DNA of 34,811 nucleotides, from positions 1 through 34,811 of the forward strand of contig NZ_JALZ01000030.1 in the NCBI RefSeq assembly GCF_000521785.1. Direction: 5' to 3'. The position numbers were made by a program, and so were the translations under genes. Every line of letters starts with the position of its first letter. Position 1 is the stretch's first letter. Shown piece after piece: positions 32,409 through 34,811 of this stretch. This stretch comes from Roseivivax halodurans JCM 10272 (lineage in GTDB: Bacteria; Pseudomonadota; Alphaproteobacteria; Rhodobacterales; Rhodobacteraceae). The notes beneath the pieces were generated by a model. That model was not told the DNA's origin, ran no database searches, and saw only the letters and a program-made list of their open reading frames with translations.

Positions 32409-32907
32409 TGCTGGTGGCGTCGTCGACAAAGGCCAGCAAAGTGCAGGCCGGGCCACGTTCTTCGAACCAGGCGTGATCGGAGCCGTCTATCTGCACGAGC
32501 TCGCCATAGCAGTCCCGACGCCGGCGCGGCTGGTGAAACGTTCTGCGCTGCTTGCGCGATAGCCAGATGCCGGCATCCTGCATCCATTTGCGCAAGGTCT
32601 CCCGCGACACCTTCAGACCATGGTCTTCTGCCAGTTTCTCGGCTGCGAACGTGGGCCCAAAGTCAGCGTAGCGCTCCCTGACCAGCGTCAGCGCAAACTC
32701 ACGCACCGCGGGATCGATCCGGTTGTTGGACGGACGTCCGCGTGCCTTATGCCGGATTGCCGCGGGACCATCGGCCTGGAACGTCTTCAGAAGACGGTGA
32801 ACCTGCCTTCGGCTCAGGCCCAGAACCGAGGCTGCCGCCACCGCAGACATCCGACCTTGCACCACATCACTCAGGACTTCGATCCGGTTCAGCTCGCGAT
32901 CGCTCAT
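32409..32907 (-). pseudogene. ISNCY-type transposase, 5' part
   Basis: Starting MSDRELNRIEVLSDVVQGRM, the minus strand encodes the helix-turn-helix region (AAASVLGLSRRQVHRLLKTF) and the first part of the DDE domain, with Asp in QIDGSDHAWFE and Asp in LAFVDDATS. The resemblance is to ISNCY/ISKpn21-type transposases. At about 32408 the sequence switches to an IS30 fragment in another frame, so the frame then reads 60 or so random codons and stops. It cannot make an active transposase. The left element end probably lies in 32940-32965 (TGTCACACTCCCCTG on the minus strand). Confidence 0.82.
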
Positions 32908-33090
32908 GACCACAAATCCCACGGCCGCACTCCAATCCTGCCCATTCAGGGGAGTGTGACACTTCAGCTTTGCTCATATGAGACATTCTAACTTGGCGCT
33001 TACAGGCATCAGTCCGATAATCTATCTTATGTAATAGATAGATTTGTTAAGTCCTGAGTATCGGCTAGAGCTAAAGTTCGAAACTGGCGC

Positions 33091-33561
33091 TTACTCTTCA
33101 ACAAAAGCGCGCAATCGAGCGACAAGCACCGCCCGTGAAGGTGTCTCAGTCTCACTGGCGGGGATGAGATTGTGATGTCGCAGTAACGGGCCCAGCTCGT
33201 CCGTCTTCCAAGCTACATAAAGGCCAGGAATCTCCGCTATCTGCCGTGCTGTCGCCACTTGGTGGTCGTTGCGGTGCTCACCGAGTGCGTAGCGGCGAGG
33301 CACAACCACCAAGGGCTTGCCCCAGCGCCGCGCCGACAGCATGGTACCTATCCCCGCATGAGCGACGACAACCCGAGCGGCGGTGAAGAGCTCCTCAAAC
33401 TCGGCCGGCGTCAGTTGACGGCGACAATCGAGCCCATCCTGGTCGGCCCCGAAGGCGCCTACCTGCGCAACGATCTTTTCACCGAGCTCTGGGGCCAGAC
33501 CCGCCAGTGCCCGGGTCAGCCGATCAAAAGGAAGTTGCGTGCCGACGGTCGCAAAGATCAC
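33091..33561 (-). CDS. PssE/Alg13-like glycosyltransferase subunit
   Basis: A 156-residue catalytic-half glycosyltransferase beginning VIFATVGTQLPFDRLTRAL, the Alg13/PssE start, with VVVAHAGIGTMLSARRWGKP and LVVVPRRYALGEHRNDHQ, the nucleotide-sugar binding region of the GT28 fold. GTG 33561 overlaps the stop of the PssD-like gene by 4 bases (GTGA). Working with that membrane-anchored partner it would add a sugar (in rhizobial PssDE, glucuronic acid) to a lipid-linked exopolysaccharide unit. The true sugar cannot be told. It is flanked by IS elements, so the pair may be an imported or stranded polysaccharide fragment. Confidence 0.9.
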   Translation of the reverse strand: MIFATVGTQLPFDRLTRALAGLAPELGEKIVAQVGAFGADQDGLDCRRQLTPAEFEELFTAARVVVAHAGIGTMLSARRWGKPLVVVPRRYALGEHRNDHQVATARQIAEIPGLYVAWKTDELGPLLRHHNLIPASETETPSRAVLVARLRAFVEE

Positions 33562-34007
33562 AGGATCGCTCCAGCATATTCGGCCCCCGCGGCCTTGGCA
33601 ACATGCTCCCATTGGGAGAGCCAAAGATGCGCAACGCGCCTCGCGAGCTTGCCCGACAGAGACATCTCTTCAGCATTAGCGATGCTGTCGATCCAGATCG
33701 TGCGCGCGCCCATGACCCGCCCGATAGCCAGCGCGATGACGCCTGGTAGCGCGCCAGTGGAGACGACCACATGTGGACGGAAACGGACCACGTGGCGGCC
33801 GATCATGAGGCTGGCTTTTAGGATATCCAATTTCGCGTTTCGGTTGCATTCAGGCACGATGGCTGCGGGTCGAGCATCGAATTGTTCAGGTAGGCCAGAA
33901 AGCGTGGTCAAAAAGAACAGCTCATGGCCGTCGAACGCAGATCGCATCTGCATCAGCTGCTGCCAGTGACCGCCGCCTGAGGCCACAAGAAGGATGCGCT
34001 TGTCCAT
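33558..34007 (-). CDS. PssD/Alg14-like glycosyltransferase subunit
   Basis: A 149-residue partner starting MDKRILLVASGGGHWQQLMQ, the Alg14/PssD signature, with VVSTGALPGVIALAIGRVMG (a membrane-associating hydrophobic segment) and ARTIWIDSIANAEEMSLSGK. It anchors the catalytic PssE-like subunit to the membrane. The two genes overlap by 4 bases, as in exopolysaccharide operons. Nothing else of such an operon (polymerase, flippase, other transferases) is in this window. Confidence 0.9.
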   Translation of the reverse strand: MDKRILLVASGGGHWQQLMQMRSAFDGHELFFLTTLSGLPEQFDARPAAIVPECNRNAKLDILKASLMIGRHVVRFRPHVVVSTGALPGVIALAIGRVMGARTIWIDSIANAEEMSLSGKLARRVAHLWLSQWEHVAKAAGAEYAGAIL

Positions 34008-34246
34008 AGTGACCGTCCCGTCATCAGGATATCAAAGTAAGCGAACTCGCCGCATATCGCTGTGTGAAACAAAGGAAAAGCTGTTCGGCCTCATCCTTAT
34101 GTCGCTTTATCGACGTGGGAAAGAGGTCAAGGTTGTCTTTGTCAAACATTGCGGGCGTGGGCTGCCACTGCAAGTCGATACGCATTATGAATAGCCCCGT
34201 GTCTTGTGGACGCCTTCTTCGCTAATTTTGAGGCAAGGAGGCCATG

Positions 34247-34483
34247 ATGAGCAGCAGCCAGTTCAGCGATGAGTTCAAGCGGGACGCGGTCGCGCAGATC
34301 ACCGAGCGAGGCTACCCCGTCAGGGAAGTGTCTGACCGGCTCGGGGTCAGTCCGTATTCGCTCTACGCCTGGAAGAGGAAGTTCGCGAAGGCGTCATCGG
34401 GGGAGGCGGAGAAGGACACCGAGATCCGACGCCTGAAGAAGGAGCTGGCGCGGGTCTCGGAGGAACGTGACATCCTAAACTGA
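34247..34483 (+). CDS. IS3-family orfA
   Basis: A 78-residue helix-turn-helix protein: FSDEFKRDAVAQITERGYPV, REVSDRLGVSPYSLYAWKRK, then the leucine zipper EIRRLKKELARVSEERDIL. AAGGAGG lies 5 bases before ATG 34247 (a preceding ATG at 34244 is only 2 away). OrfA normally continues DILKKATAYFARDAK; here the frame stops three bases after DILN because the sequence between DIL and the Lys-Ala codons of the usual tail (found at 34525 onward) is an extra segment of about 45 bases. Confidence 0.82.
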   Translation: MSSSQFSDEFKRDAVAQITERGYPVREVSDRLGVSPYSLYAWKRKFAKASSGEAEKDTEIRRLKKELARVSEERDILN

Positions 34484-34492
34484 GGAGGATCA

Positions 34493-34517
34493 GGAAACGG
34501 TCCGGGGGACCGTTTCC
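34493..34517. repeat. palindromic hairpin inserted at orfA end
   Basis: GGAAACGGTCC (34493-34503), GGG, then GGACCGTTTCC (34507-34517): a perfect 11-base inverted repeat with a 3-base loop, sitting within the extra segment (about 34479-34523) that splits the end of orfA. It may be a small mobile palindrome (REP-like) or a frameshift-stimulating hairpin particular to this IS. Confidence 0.6.
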
Positions 34518-34555
34518 CCGACGAAGGCCACCGCGTATTTCGCCAGGGATGCAAA

Positions 34556-34792
34556 GTGAGATACGCGTTCGTGGCCGAGCATCGCGGGCAGTTCTCCGTC
34601 CGGGCGATGTGCCGGTGTCTGCGCATTCAGCCGAGCTGCTTCTATGCGTGGGTGAAGTCGCCGCTCAGCAAGCGCGCCCAGGAAGATGCTCGCCAGACCG
34701 AACTGCTGAAGGAGGCTTGGGTCGAAAGCGGCAAGGTCTACGGGCACCGCAAGCTTCACGACGATCTTCTCGAACAGGGCGAAAGCGTCTGA
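34556..34792 (+). CDS. IS3-family orfB, truncated
   Basis: A partial transposase, 78 residues, beginning VRYAFVAEHRGQFSVRAMCR with the IS3 orfB pattern continuing to GKVYGHRKLHDDLLEQGE. The DDE catalytic residues, which lie further on, are absent: the frame stops at TGA 34790-34792, and from there the DNA resembles a different IS end. The start is an in-frame GTG; in the intact element it would be made by frameshifting from orfA. Confidence 0.75.
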   Translation: MRYAFVAEHRGQFSVRAMCRCLRIQPSCFYAWVKSPLSKRAQEDARQTELLKEAWVESGKVYGHRKLHDDLLEQGESV

Positions 34793-34811
34793 TCCTGCCC
34801 CGCTTGAGTGG
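34790..34811 (+). mobile_element. possible left end of a second IS3-type element
   Basis: TGATCCTGCCCCGCTTGAGT begins exactly where orfB homology is lost and resembles IS3-family terminal repeats, including the local TGAATAGCCCCGTG. A second element nested in orfB is the simplest reading. The window ends here, so it cannot be confirmed. Confidence 0.35.

Larger units (their letters stand above)
34188..34790 (+). mobile_element. IS3-family element, left part, interrupted
   Basis: Probable left end TGAATAGCCCCGTG (34188-34201), then orfA and the first part of orfB of an IS3-family element of the IS407/IS51 kind. A hairpin-containing segment breaks the usual orfA/orfB junction, and orfB stops at 34792 where another IS-like end begins. 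Evidence is the two protein fragments; the exact ends are tentative. Confidence 0.6.

Noticed and set aside
1-34811. CRISPR arrays, tRNA or rRNA genes
   Set aside because: No regularly spaced direct repeats and no cloverleaf or rRNA-like stretches were seen by eye.

Overview
The window reads as DNA from a high-GC alphaproteobacterium, most probably a Rhodobacterales-type organism. This is an inference from codon use, the tripartite tricarboxylate (TTT) transport genes and the kinds of IS debris present; no rRNA, tRNA or other taxonomic marker is in view. IS fragments, two toxin-antitoxin modules, a nonsense-mutated resolvase and an AT-rich patch suggest a plasmid or a genomic-island segment rather than conserved core chromosome.

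Layout. (1) 1-2.2 kb: a Phd/VapC-like module, a YefM/YoeB module and the tail of an IS21-type istB. (2) 2.2-7.7 kb: a compact extracytoplasmic stress-type regulon. An ECF sigma factor and its membrane anti-sigma factor are surrounded by a secreted subtilase, an Asp-rich lipoprotein, a DCC-family thiol oxidoreductase and an HTTM (gamma-carboxylase-like) membrane protein. The same promoter pattern, GGAAT-N16-CGTA/T, lies at the right distance before the subtilase, the lipoprotein and HTTM genes, with a weaker GGATT version before the DCC gene. (3) 7.7-14.7 kb: a minus-strand export operon. It holds a 54-residue precursor peptide with a double-glycine-type leader and an extraordinarily basic core, an unknown ParB-like protein, an HlyD-type adaptor, a C39-peptidase ABC exporter, and a histidine kinase/response regulator pair. 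The genes overlap or nearly touch. This is the best candidate for an undescribed system here.

(4) 14.8-17.9 kb: an IS30 scar, an inverted repeat, a secreted protein of unknown function, a resolvase with an in-frame amber codon and about 400 bases of AT-rich non-coding DNA. (5) 17.9-32.2 kb: a catabolic regulon. It has a 2-hydroxyacid dehydrogenase, an AbrB-type membrane protein, two MmgE/PrpD proteins, a PdxA2-like enzyme, two isocitrate/isopropylmalate-type dehydrogenases, a TctCBA transporter, a four-domain rhodanese and a GntR/FCD regulator. Related operator-like sequences (core ACAGTT, around AACTGT-NN-ACAGTT) lie upstream of tctC, the rhodanese gene, the second prpD and gntR. This suggests one regulator controls uptake and oxidation of a carboxylic or hydroxy-carboxylic acid whose identity is unknown.

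(6) 32.2-34.8 kb: a fusion of an ISNCY-type transposase 5' part with an IS30 3' part, a PssD/PssE (Alg14/Alg13-like) glycosyltransferase pair, and an IS3-family element whose orfA/orfB junction carries a hairpin insertion and whose orfB is cut near the window end.
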